From positions 1 through 16,142 of the forward strand of contig CAZOJJ010000061.1 in assembly GCA_964580105.1 (NCBI GenBank): a stretch of 16,142 nt of DNA. The letters run 5' to 3'. The stretch is from CAZOJJ01 sp964580105. GTDB lineage: Bacteria; Bacteroidota; Rhodothermia; Rhodothermales; Rubricoccaceae. The notes beneath the pieces are model-generated. The model made no database searches. It saw only the letters and a list, made by a program, of their open reading frames with translations, and had not been told where the DNA came from. A program made the translations under genes and the position numbers. The first letter of the stretch is position 1. Every line of letters begins with the position of its first letter. Shown piece by piece: positions 1 through 8,960 of the stretch.

Positions 1-32
1 CTACGACCGCACCCACGCCCGCCGGGGATCCC

Positions 33-1112
33 TCACAGCACCTCCGCCCGGAACGAGTCGTCGGCACGGATGGAGCGGACGAACGCCGTCATGAGCGCGA
101 CGGCGTGCTCGACGTCCCCGAGGTCGACCGTCTCGACGGTCGAGTGCATGTAGCGCATGGGGATGGAGACGAGCGCGCTGGGGATGCCCGCCTTCGTCGT
201 AAAGATGACGTCGGTGTCGGTCCCGGAGAACCGGCTGCTGGCCTCGTGCTGGAGCGGGATGCCCTCGGCCTCGGCCACCTCGATCAGCCGCTCGACCACC
301 TTCGGGTGGTTCACCGTCCCGTGCGTGACCGACGGCCCGCCGCCGAGCCGGACGTCGCCGTGCTTGGCCTTCTCGATGCCGGGCGAGTCCGTCGCGTGCG
401 TCACGTCAAGGACGAGGGCGACGTCCGGGTGGAGGCGGTAGGCCACCATCCGCGCGCCGTTGCCGCCGATCTCCTCCTGGACGGCGTTGACGGCGTGGAC
501 CGTCGCCGCCGGGCGCTCCTCGGCCGCCAGGTTCTTCATCACCTGGGCGAGGACGAACCCGCCGAGCCGGTTGTCGAGCGCCCGCCCGATCAGCCGCCGC
601 TCGGTCAGCGCCTCGACGGCGTCGGCGTAGACGGCCGGGTGGCCGACGCGGATGCCGCGCGCCGTGACCTCCTCGCGGCTGGCCGCGCCGACGTCCACGA
701 ACAGCTCTTCGAGCCGGGGCGCCTTCTCCTCGCCGCTGCGGTCGCGGAGGTGGATGGCCGTGTTGCCGACGACGCCGAGGACGGGCCCCTCGCTGCCGAG
801 GATCACCAGCCGCCGCCCGCGTGCGATGGCGTGGTCGCTCCCGCCGATGCGGTCCACGTGGAGGAAGCCGTCGTCGGTGACGTACTTCACCATGAAGCCG
901 ATCTCGTCGGCGTGGGCTTCGAGCATGACCGACGGAGCGCCGTCGGCGCCGCCGAGCGTGGCCCAGGCGTTGCCGTAGGCGTCGGCCTCGACGCGGTCGG
1001 CGAGGGGCTGGAGGTACCGTGCCCAGACGCGCTGACCGGGCGCTTCGAAGCCGGTCGGCGAGGGCGTCTGGAGCAGCGTGAAGAGGAAGGCGCGGGTGTC
1101 GTCGGTGAGCAT
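33..1112 (-). CDS. M42 family metallopeptidase (glutamyl aminopeptidase/endoglucanase-like)
   Basis: A 359-aa cytoplasmic protein without a signal peptide, the usual length for M42 di-metal aminopeptidases, which form dodecameric tetrahedral shells and trim peptides. The expected residues are visible: H67 in LEAHADEIGF with D69, D180 in RALDNRLGG, the E213-E214 pair in VQEEIGGNG, D236 in LDVTHATD, and a late His in RYMHSTVE (H323). By family knowledge these form the co-catalytic metal site, with E213 as general base. The reading frame stays open upstream, but the ATG at 1112 (MLTDDTRAF) fits the family N-terminus, and the upstream codons look non-coding. There is no Shine-Dalgarno sequence. 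It is divergent from the PIG-L gene, with a 79-base gap that must hold both promoters. The stop is near the window edge, so any downstream operon partner is unseen. Exact substrate specificity cannot be read from sequence. Confidence 0.93.
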   Translation of the reverse strand: MLTDDTRAFLFTLLQTPSPTGFEAPGQRVWARYLQPLADRVEADAYGNAWATLGGADGAPSVMLEAHADEIGFMVKYVTDDGFLHVDRIGGSDHAIARGRRLVILGSEGPVLGVVGNTAIHLRDRSGEEKAPRLEELFVDVGAASREEVTARGIRVGHPAVYADAVEALTERRLIGRALDNRLGGFVLAQVMKNLAAEERPAATVHAVNAVQEEIGGNGARMVAYRLHPDVALVLDVTHATDSPGIEKAKHGDVRLGGGPSVTHGTVNHPKVVERLIEVAEAEGIPLQHEASSRFSGTDTDVIFTTKAGIPSALVSIPMRYMHSTVETVDLGDVEHAVALMTAFVRSIRADDSFRAEVL

Positions 1113-1191
1113 CGGTAAAGGATTCGAGAGCGTGGGAGCGTTGTGCGCGGTGCGGCGTAGGTTCGGCCGTTCGCCCACAAGCTACCCGCCG

Positions 1192-3507
1192 ATGCCCCAC
1201 CCGATCCGCCTCGTTCCGTTCTTCGCCCTCCTGCTGGCGGCCGCGCCCGCCTCGGCGCAGAGCCTGCCCCGGACCGGGTCCGGGGTGGACGAACCCGCGC
1301 CGCTCGTCGTGATGAACCTCGCCGCCCACCCGGACGACGAGGACGGCTCCACGCTCGCCTACTACCGCTGGGCGAAGAACGCCGTCGCCTACTCGGTCAT
1401 CTACACGCGGGGCGAGGGCGGGCAGAACGAGGCCGGGCCGGAGCTCTACGAGCGCCTCGGCGCCATCCGCACGCAGGAGACCGAGGCCGCCGCGCGCATC
1501 CTCGGCACGCAGGTCTACTTCCTCAACTTCTACGACTTCGGCTTCTCGAAGCACGCGCACGAGGCGTTCGCCGAGTGGAGCCGCCCGCGACGCGGCTTCT
1601 GGGACACCGACCACCCCGTCGTGAGCGCCGAGGCGGGCCGGGACAGCGTGACGGCCCGCCTCGTCCACCTCATCCGCCGCCTCAAGCCGGACGTCCTCTT
1701 CACCAACCACGACACGACGACGGCGTGGCCGAACGCGCAGCACGGGCAGCACCAGGCCGTCGGCATCAGCGCGTGGGAGGCCTTCGAGAAGGCGGCCGAC
1801 CCGGCGTACCACCCCGAGCAGCTTCGGGAAGAGGGCGTGGACCTCTGGCAGCCGCAGCGCCTCTTCGTCCGCACCCGCGGCGGCACGCACGACGTGGCCG
1901 TGCCCGTCAGCGACCCGTGCCCGACGGGCCGACCGCTCCAGGCGCACGAAGCGTGCACGGACATGGCCGTGCGGGCCGCCGCGCAGCACGCCTCCCAGGG
2001 ATTCGACAAGTTTGCGCCGCGCTTCCGGCGGGACACGACGTACTTCGTGCTGCTCCGCGCGGCGCCCGGTGCGCCGCCGCTGCCCGAGGGGGCGAACGAC
2101 CTCGCGGCCGGTCTGCCGCCCAACCCGTACGCGGCCGAGGCCCCGGCCGCGTACGTCCTCGACAGCCGCCGGCTCTCGACCCGTCTCCTCCTCGACGCCG
2201 CGGCCGAGGTCGCCGTACCGGGGCAGGCCGTGGCACTGACCTGGCCCCGGCCTGCGCGCCCGCCGCGCGAGGCGGAAGGCGCCGACCGGCTCTGGTTTCT
2301 CGTCGGCCAGGCCGACACCGCCCGCCTCGACGTGTCGGCGCCGACGGGCGCCCTCACCGTCGCCCCGGCGGCCCGGCCGACGCGGCCTCTCCACCGCCGC
2401 CAGTACGACCGCTTCGTCAACCACCCGCCCTACCGCGTCGAGAACGCCGAGGGGCCGCTGGGCTACCTCGACCTGGAGATCGCGCCGCCCGTCGTCGTGG
2501 ACCTCGACCCCTCGCCGATCCGCCTCGTGCCGGGCGAAAACGAGGTGCGCGTTCGGGTGCGGACGTACGACCCGGCCGCCGAGCGCGTCCACCTCGCCCT
2601 CACCCTGGCGCAGGCGGGCGAGCGGGCGGGCTCCGTCGCCTCCGACCACGTGACCCTCACCCCGGAGGACACCGTGGCCGTCCTCCAGCTGTCCCTCCAC
2701 GACGCCGCGCCCCCCGGCGCCTACGAGGTCCGCGTCACGGCCGCGGCCGCGCCTACGAGCGCGCCGGCCGAGCCGTACGTCGAGACGCGCCCGGCGGCGG
2801 TGCTGCCGGACGTGTCCGTGGCGGAGGGCCTCCGCGTCGGCTTCGTCCGCTCCTACGACCGCGTGACCGAGGACGCCCTCCGCGCCATGGGCGCCGACGT
2901 GACCGTGCTCGACGCTGCCGACCTCGCCAGCGGCGACCTCGACGCCTTTGACACCATCGTCCTCGACATCCGCGCCTACCTCGTCCGCCCCGACCTCCGC
3001 GCCCACAACGACCGGCTTCTCGACTGGGTCCGGCACGGCGGCCACCTCGTCGTCGGCTACCACAAGACGTTCGAGTGGAACCCGGGCCAGACCGCCGGCG
3101 GCTTCTTCGACGAGGTCGTCGAGGTGCCCGAGGCGGGCTGGGCGCCCTACCCCCTCCTCCTCGGCCGCGAGCGCGTCACGTACGAAGACGCCCCCGTGAC
3201 CGTCCTGGCCCCCGAACACGTCCTCTTCCGGGCGCCCCACGCCATCACCGAGGCGGACTGGGACGGCTGGGTCCAGGAGCGGGGCCTCTACTTCCCGGCG
3301 ACCTACGACGCCCGCTACACCGAGCTGCTCTCGATGCACGATCCGGGCGAGGCGCCGCTGACGGGCAGCCTCCTCCTGGCCGACGTCGGCGAGGGAACCT
3401 ACCTCTACTCCTCGCTCGGGTGGTACCGCCAGCTGGAGGCACTCAACCCCGGTGCGTGGCGGCTCTTCGCCAACCTCGTCAGCCTCCCGCTCACGGCCGA
3501 ACGGTAG
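1192..3507 (+). CDS. Secreted PIG-L/LmbE-family deacetylase with C-terminal beta-sandwich and GATase-like domains
   Basis: A 771-aa protein. Residues 1-23 form a signal peptide ending ASAQ, so export is expected. Residues about 38-250 are a PIG-L (GlcNAc-PI de-N-acetylase/LmbE) domain: AHPDDE at 45-50 supplies the first zinc ligands and catalytic Asp, with TNHD at 171-174 and an HGQH at 184-187 as likely further ligands. Residues about 370-560 look like beta-sandwich (NPCBM/NEW3-like) repeats. Residues about 580-765 resemble a class I glutamine-amidotransferase/ThuA-like fold (RVGFVRSYDRV, FDTIVLDIRAYL, GGHLVVGYH). This long architecture occurs in Bacteroidota-type genomes, where it is thought to deacetylate N-acetylated sugars or glycoconjugates; the substrate here is unknown. 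The start chosen is the ATG opening the signal peptide, because the 38 codons before it look non-coding and overlap the divergent M42 start. No Shine-Dalgarno sequence is present. Confidence 0.88.
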   Translation: MPHPIRLVPFFALLLAAAPASAQSLPRTGSGVDEPAPLVVMNLAAHPDDEDGSTLAYYRWAKNAVAYSVIYTRGEGGQNEAGPELYERLGAIRTQETEAAARILGTQVYFLNFYDFGFSKHAHEAFAEWSRPRRGFWDTDHPVVSAEAGRDSVTARLVHLIRRLKPDVLFTNHDTTTAWPNAQHGQHQAVGISAWEAFEKAADPAYHPEQLREEGVDLWQPQRLFVRTRGGTHDVAVPVSDPCPTGRPLQAHEACTDMAVRAAAQHASQGFDKFAPRFRRDTTYFVLLRAAPGAPPLPEGANDLAAGLPPNPYAAEAPAAYVLDSRRLSTRLLLDAAAEVAVPGQAVALTWPRPARPPREAEGADRLWFLVGQADTARLDVSAPTGALTVAPAARPTRPLHRRQYDRFVNHPPYRVENAEGPLGYLDLEIAPPVVVDLDPSPIRLVPGENEVRVRVRTYDPAAERVHLALTLAQAGERAGSVASDHVTLTPEDTVAVLQLSLHDAAPPGAYEVRVTAAAAPTSAPAEPYVETRPAAVLPDVSVAEGLRVGFVRSYDRVTEDALRAMGADVTVLDAADLASGDLDAFDTIVLDIRAYLVRPDLRAHNDRLLDWVRHGGHLVVGYHKTFEWNPGQTAGGFFDEVVEVPEAGWAPYPLLLGRERVTYEDAPVTVLAPEHVLFRAPHAITEADWDGWVQERGLYFPATYDARYTELLSMHDPGEAPLTGSLLLADVGEGTYLYSSLGWYRQLEALNPGAWRLFANLVSLPLTAER

Positions 3508-3571
3508 GCCACCGGCTTGCACCGCGGCCGTGCGGGCCTTTGCTTCGGCGCCGTCGCTCACCGTTCCGCCG

Positions 3572-4095
3572 ATGGCTGCCAACCCGCGCCGGACCCGCCG
3601 CAACACCCTCTTCGGCCTCGCCCTGTTGGTCGTCACCGCCGTACTGGCGGTCGACCGCCTCGGCCCGCTCCTCACCGCCTCCGCAGCCGACGACGCACCG
3701 GCCGCGGAGGCGCCGGCGCCGGCGGGCATCCCGCCCATCCGCCCGCGCTGCTCGACCTCTCCTTCCAGGCCTACGCCGAGCGCTACGAGGCCGTCCGCGA
3801 CAGCTTCCGCGCACGCGACCGGCTCGTCGCGGAGGTCGTCGGGAAGCGCGTGGTATGGGAGGGGGTGCTCCGCAACGTGAGCAAACAGTCGCGCTCGTTC
3901 TACGTCTCCGTCTCGCCGCACGAGGGCTACGGGCTGACCTCGGCGCTGCTCACGTTCCCGCACGCCTACGAGGACACGCTCTACGCCTTCCGCCCCAACG
4001 ACCGGGTGCGGTTCGAGGGCGTCGTCACGCGGGCGAGCGGGTCGGTGGGCATCGAGGGGACGGCCATCGCGCGGAGCGAGGGCGCGGCGGAGTAG
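3572..4095 (+). pseudogene. Membrane-anchored protein of possible OB fold, split by a -1 frameshift
   Basis: The ATG at 3572 opens a sensible N-terminus: basic MAANPRRTRRN, a hydrophobic segment (LFGLALLVVTAVLAV), then an Ala/Pro linker ending AGIPPIRP. Beyond about 3745 this frame turns into Ser/Arg-rich nonsense and stops at 3880. The coherent protein resumes one frame back as PALLDLSFQAYAERYEAV, runs through VVGKRVVWEGVLRNVS and FRPNDRVRFEGVVTR, and stops at 4095. Joined, it would be about 174 aa with one membrane anchor and a small beta-rich domain that looks like an OB fold (inference). The join lies in the GC run at 3740-3750, with no classical slippery heptamer, so one missing base (assembly error or true mutation) is the simplest cause. 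It lies 64 bases after the PIG-L gene on the same strand and may be co-transcribed with it. Function unknown. Confidence 0.6.
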
Positions 4096-4098
4096 CCC

Positions 4099-4128
4099 GC
4101 CCGCCTCGGTGCATCGCCCGAGGCGGGC
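4099..4128 (+). terminator. Candidate hairpin terminator after the frameshifted gene
   Basis: Perfect 11-bp inverted repeat GCCCGCCTCGG / CCGAGGCGGGC (4099-4109 and 4118-4128) with an 8-base loop, starting 4 bases past the stop. No U-tract follows on the plus strand, so it may be a 3' end stabiliser rather than an intrinsic terminator. Confidence 0.4.
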
Positions 4129-4141
4129 AGGGTCCACCCAC

Positions 4142-4184
4142 ACGCCGTCCCGGCAACGCGCGTAATGCGGTGCAGAGACGGCGT
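4142..4184. repeat. 8-bp inverted repeat with long spacer in the convergent intergenic region
   Basis: ACGCCGTC (4142-4149) and GACGGCGT (4177-4184) are perfect complements, and an inner GCA/TGC pair could extend the stem. It lies between the convergent 3' ends of the frameshifted gene and nrdJ. It could be part of a bidirectional 3' structure; no stronger role can be supported. Confidence 0.3.
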
Positions 4185-4255
4185 CCCCGGCAGGGTACCG
4201 GCGGGGCGCGGCGCTCTTTCTACGGGCCTTCGTTCAGGACGCCAGGGCGGCAGGC

Positions 4256-4298
4256 AAAAAGCACGCGCCCCCGGACGGACGGAACCATCCGGGGGCGC
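4256..4298 (-). terminator. Intrinsic terminator of nrdJ
   Basis: On the minus strand, GCGCCCCCGGA pairs with TCCGGGGGCGC (11 bp; arms at 4288-4298 and 4265-4275). It is followed by GTGC and five Ts (AAAAA at 4256-4260 on the plus strand). It begins 25 bases after the nrdJ stop codon. Classic Rho-independent layout. Confidence 0.8.
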
Positions 4299-4322
4299 AC
4301 GTTGAGCAACAGCGAGAACGGC

Positions 4323-7358
<3,036 letters not shown>

Positions 7359-7477
7359 AACACAGGCGGTTTACAGGGTGAATACGAGGGGCGTCCGGGG
7401 GGGCGAGACGCCCGCGTCCTCACGGTATGGGACGAGCCTCAACGGGCCCGGCAGCGTGAAGCGCAGAGAAACCAAGG

Positions 7478-7509
7478 CTTAAGTAATCCTTTAACACGAA
7501 CCCAGGCAA
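7478..7509 (-). promoter_or_regulatory. Candidate nrdJ promoter
   Basis: On the minus strand TTGCCT (7504-7509) is followed after 17 bases by TTACTTAAG (7478-7486). This fits a loose -35/-10 pair and also a Bacteroidota-like TTG-N21-TACTTAAG with partial match to TAnnTTTG. It implies a leader of about 115 bases before the nrdJ ATG. The AT-rich stretch TTAAAGGATTACTTAA stands out in otherwise GC-rich DNA. Confidence 0.4.
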
Positions 7510-7516
7510 GGGGCTC

Positions 7517-7536
7517 TTGTCCACGGGTTATCCACG
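7517..7536 (+). promoter_or_regulatory. Two DnaA-box-like sites immediately upstream of the nrdJ promoter
   Basis: TTGTCCACG (7517-7525) and TTATCCACG (7528-7536) are in the same orientation with an 11-base centre-to-centre spacing, about one helical turn. Each is one or two bases from the canonical TTATCCACA box. They start 7 bases upstream of the putative -35 of nrdJ. A weaker third match, CCATCCACA, is at 7637-7645. Confidence 0.5.
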
Positions 7537-7589
7537 GTGCCTACACGCGAGAGATCCCAGGGATTCCCGTGGCCACCCTCTCCAAATCG

Positions 7590-7617
7590 GCCCCAGGGGT
7601 TCAGCAGGGGCGTTTTT
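7590..7617 (+). terminator. Orphan terminator-like hairpin
   Basis: GCCCC (7590-7594) pairs with GGGGC (7607-7611) around a 12-base loop, followed by G and five Ts (7613-7617) on the plus strand. The stem is short, and no plus-strand gene precedes it. It could end an unannotated small transcript, or be chance in a G/C-rich background. Confidence 0.25.
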
Positions 7618-7707
7618 GAAAACCGTTATCCTGGCCCCATCCACAAATCACAACGATATGCACAGAGGCGCAGCGGGCTGCAAAAGCGGGCTAGTGGAGC
7701 AAGGGCG

Positions 7708-7742
7708 GCATAACGGCTATCGGACTCAAAAAGCCGTTATGC
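7708..7742. repeat. Perfect 11-bp inverted repeat (GCATAACGGCT ... AGCCGTTATGC)
   Basis: Arms at 7708-7718 and 7732-7742 are perfect complements around a 13-base spacer. The core CCGTTAT also occurs singly at 7623-7629. There is no T-run, so it is not an intrinsic terminator. The outer GCATAAC/GTTATGC resembles integron attC end boxes, but the element is far shorter than known attC sites and has no integrase or cassette. It could be an operator or a recombination or repeat element. Confidence 0.6.
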
Positions 7743-7808
7743 AGATCGCGTCGGCGTACCGGGCCTCCGAGGACGCGCACGCTGCACACGAAGGGGCTAC
7801 CCAACGAA

Positions 7809-7843
7809 GAGGGGCGGCAGCCGGACTCGGGCTGCCGCCCCTC
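7809..7843 (-). terminator. Intrinsic terminator of the Asp-rich gene
   Basis: Perfect 14-bp stem, GAGGGGCGGCAGCC (7809-7822) with GGCTGCCGCCCCTC (7830-7843), and a 7-base loop. On the minus strand it is followed by TTCGTT. It begins 35 bases after the stop of the Asp-rich gene. Confidence 0.7.
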
Positions 7844-7878
7844 GAACGTCGGACCGGGCGCAGGCCTAGGGCACAGGC

Positions 7879-8127
7879 CTAGAAGTCGTCGTCGAAGTCG
7901 TCGTCGAGGCCGTCGCCGCCGAAATCGTCGTCCAGCTCGTCGAAGTCGTCCTCGTCGAGATCCTCGTCGAGATCCTCGTCGAGATCCTCGTCGAGATCCT
8001 CGTCGAGATCCTCGTCGAGGTCCTCCTCACCGAGGTCGTCGAAGTCGTCGTCGAAGTTGTCGAAGTCGTCGTCGTCGAAGTCGTCCGAGCCGGCGAGGAT
8101 GGGGTCGGTGATGAGGGCGGCGTCCAT
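7879..8127 (-). CDS. Asp/Glu-rich repeat protein, function unknown
   Basis: An 82-aa protein starting MDAALITDPILAGSDD. After this short ordinary N-terminus almost every residue is Asp or Glu, spaced by Phe or Leu: DDDDFDNFDDDFDDLGEE, then DLDE repeated about six times, then DDFDELDDDFGG and a closing DDDFDDDF. There is no signal peptide or membrane segment. The regular hydrophobic spacing suggests an intrinsically disordered polyanion, perhaps a metal- or cation-binding peptide, or one that binds basic proteins (inference). The start at 8127 is chosen because the open frame upstream (to 8535) runs over the divergent gene and looks non-coding. A strong terminator follows at 7809-7843, which supports real transcription. 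It is divergent from another acidic small protein at 8390. I recognise no named family. Confidence 0.65.
   Translation of the reverse strand: MDAALITDPILAGSDDFDDDDFDNFDDDFDDLGEEDLDEDLDEDLDEDLDEDLDEDLDEDDFDELDDDFGGDGLDDDFDDDF
7951..8022. repeat. 12-bp tandem repeat encoding DLDE
   Basis: Five perfect copies of CTCGTCGAGATC (7951-8010) and one variant, CTCGTCGAGGTC (8011-8022). The period is a multiple of three, so slippage would add or remove DLDE units without a frameshift. Flanking GAAGTCGTCGTC units look like older degenerate copies. Confidence 0.95.
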
Positions 8128-8346
8128 AAGCGTGGGGCGCTGGAGGAGAGAGTGGCTCCGGTGGAGGGGGAACGGGTTGAAATCTACGCGCGCCCAGCGA
8201 GCGCGGCGCGAACGGGGGAAGAAAGGGGCATCGGGGGCTGCGATGCAAGGGCCGGGGCCGTTTTTCGACCCGCGCGAGGGGAGCGAATTTACCGGGAAAG
8301 CCGGCCGCTGGCGCGGGCGGGCGGCGCTTCCGACGGGGCCCGCCCG

Positions 8347-8354
8347 TAGCTTTC
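8347..8354 (+). promoter_or_regulatory. Candidate -7 element of the 8390 gene
   Basis: TAGCTTTC matches TAnnTTTG at five of six fixed positions and lies 36 bases before the ATG, which would give a short leader. No good TTG is seen at the matching -33 position. On the opposite strand TAAATTCG (8284-8291) is an equally partial box that could serve the Asp-rich gene. Confidence 0.3.
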
Positions 8355-8389
8355 GAGTCTGACTCTCCCCGATCCGCTTTCGGATTTCC

Positions 8390-8809
8390 ATGTTCGACAC
8401 CGACCGCAGCGCGTACCCCCACCCGGACGAGTTCAAGGTGATGCGTCCCGAGTACCTCGACCCCGAGGAGGAGGGGGACGAGGTCGTGGCCGTCATCAAC
8501 ATCGCCCCGTTCCGCGTCAGCGGCCGCAGCGTCACGCGCGCCGGCGCCCGCCGTGCCGCCCTCTACGAGGCGGCGAAGACGTACCGCAACTACCACCCCA
8601 GCTACCGCGTCGAGAGCCCGTTCCCGGACGAGTTCTACGACGCCGACGGCACGCGCTGGACCCGCGTGCCGGAGCACCAGCGCACCAAGCTGGGCGACTA
8701 CGCCTTCGTCCTCGACGGCGAGGACGACGAGGACTACGCCGACATCGAGCAGATGCTGGCCTGGGACGTCCGCCCCGTGCCCGTCTACGAAGACGAGGAC
8801 GAAGAGTGA
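8390..8809 (+). CDS. Acidic hypothetical protein
   Basis: A 139-aa soluble-looking protein beginning MFDTDRSAYPHPDEF, without signal peptide or membrane segment. The middle (about residues 30-75) contains VVAVINIAPFRVSGRSV followed by an Ala/Arg helix, and an aromatic stretch YRNYHPSYRVE. The C-terminus is strongly acidic and ends YEDEDEE. I do not recognise a family. The ATG at 8390 follows a short hairpin ATCCG-cttt-CGGAT (8372-8385) that leaves only four bases before the start, so local structure could affect initiation. A clear intrinsic terminator lies 27 bases after the stop, so it is probably monocistronic. It is divergent from the Asp-rich gene. Codon use matches the rest of the window, which favours a real gene. 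Confidence 0.8.
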   Translation: MFDTDRSAYPHPDEFKVMRPEYLDPEEEGDEVVAVINIAPFRVSGRSVTRAGARRAALYEAAKTYRNYHPSYRVESPFPDEFYDADGTRWTRVPEHQRTKLGDYAFVLDGEDDEDYADIEQMLAWDVRPVPVYEDEDEE

Positions 8810-8836
8810 GCCCTGCTGCGTACCACCACCGTACCC

Positions 8837-8873
8837 ACGCCGCCCCGGACACCCCGGGTGCGGCGTTTTCTTT
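8837..8873 (+). terminator. Intrinsic terminator of the 8390 gene
   Basis: ACGCCGC (8837-8843) pairs with GCGGCGT (8860-8866), and an inner CCCGG/CCGGG extends the stem with a one-base bulge. TTTTCTTT follows directly. It begins 27 bases after the stop codon. Confidence 0.85.
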
Positions 8874-8960
8874 GGTTCGAGGAGGCGCGCCCCGGGTGCA
8901 TAGCACCGGCCGTCTCGTTTAACCTGCACTTCCGTACTGCGCACTCCATCCCTTCTCCCC

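Larger units (their letters stand above)
7359..7878. other. Gene-free region between nrdJ and the Asp-rich gene
   Basis: About 520 bases with no convincing gene; the one longer open frame (7517-7882, plus) has atypical composition. It is less GC-rich than its neighbours in places. It holds, from nrdJ outward: a leader inverted repeat (GGGCGTC 7389-7395 / GACGCCC 7407-7413), a promoter candidate at 7478-7509, DnaA-box-like sites at 7517-7536 and 7637-7645, a small palindrome ATCCC-A-GGGAT at 7554-7564, an orphan hairpin with T-run at 7590-7617, a direct repeat AGCGGGCT at 7672-7679 and 7685-7692, a perfect inverted repeat at 7708-7742, and a terminator at 7809-7843. Confidence 0.6.

Noticed and set aside
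1141..1165. PIG-L promoter TTG ... TAGGTTCG
   Set aside because: The box partly fits TAnnTTTG, but only 14 bases separate it from TTG, too short for the usual arrangement.
406..4143. Very long minus-strand open frame across the M42 and PIG-L genes
   Set aside because: An antisense shadow typical of GC-rich DNA; the Arg/Gly/Val-rich translation has no domain logic, while the plus-strand PIG-L frame has clear motifs.
7359..7500. Cobalamin riboswitch or NrdR boxes in the nrdJ leader
   Set aside because: I looked for the B12-box-like conserved core and for AT-rich NrdR palindromes on the minus strand and saw neither; the leader has only a small inverted repeat.
7708..7742. Integron attC site
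   Set aside because: End boxes are similar, but the element is only 35 bases, has perfect arms without extrahelical bases, and has no cassette genes or integrase nearby.
7517..7882. 121-aa open frame on the plus strand
   Set aside because: Residue composition is unlike its neighbours, it runs through a terminator hairpin and repeats, and it has no recognisable feature.
8869..8884. tRNA T-loop (GGTTCGAGG)
   Set aside because: No matching stem, anticodon arm or acceptor stem around it.
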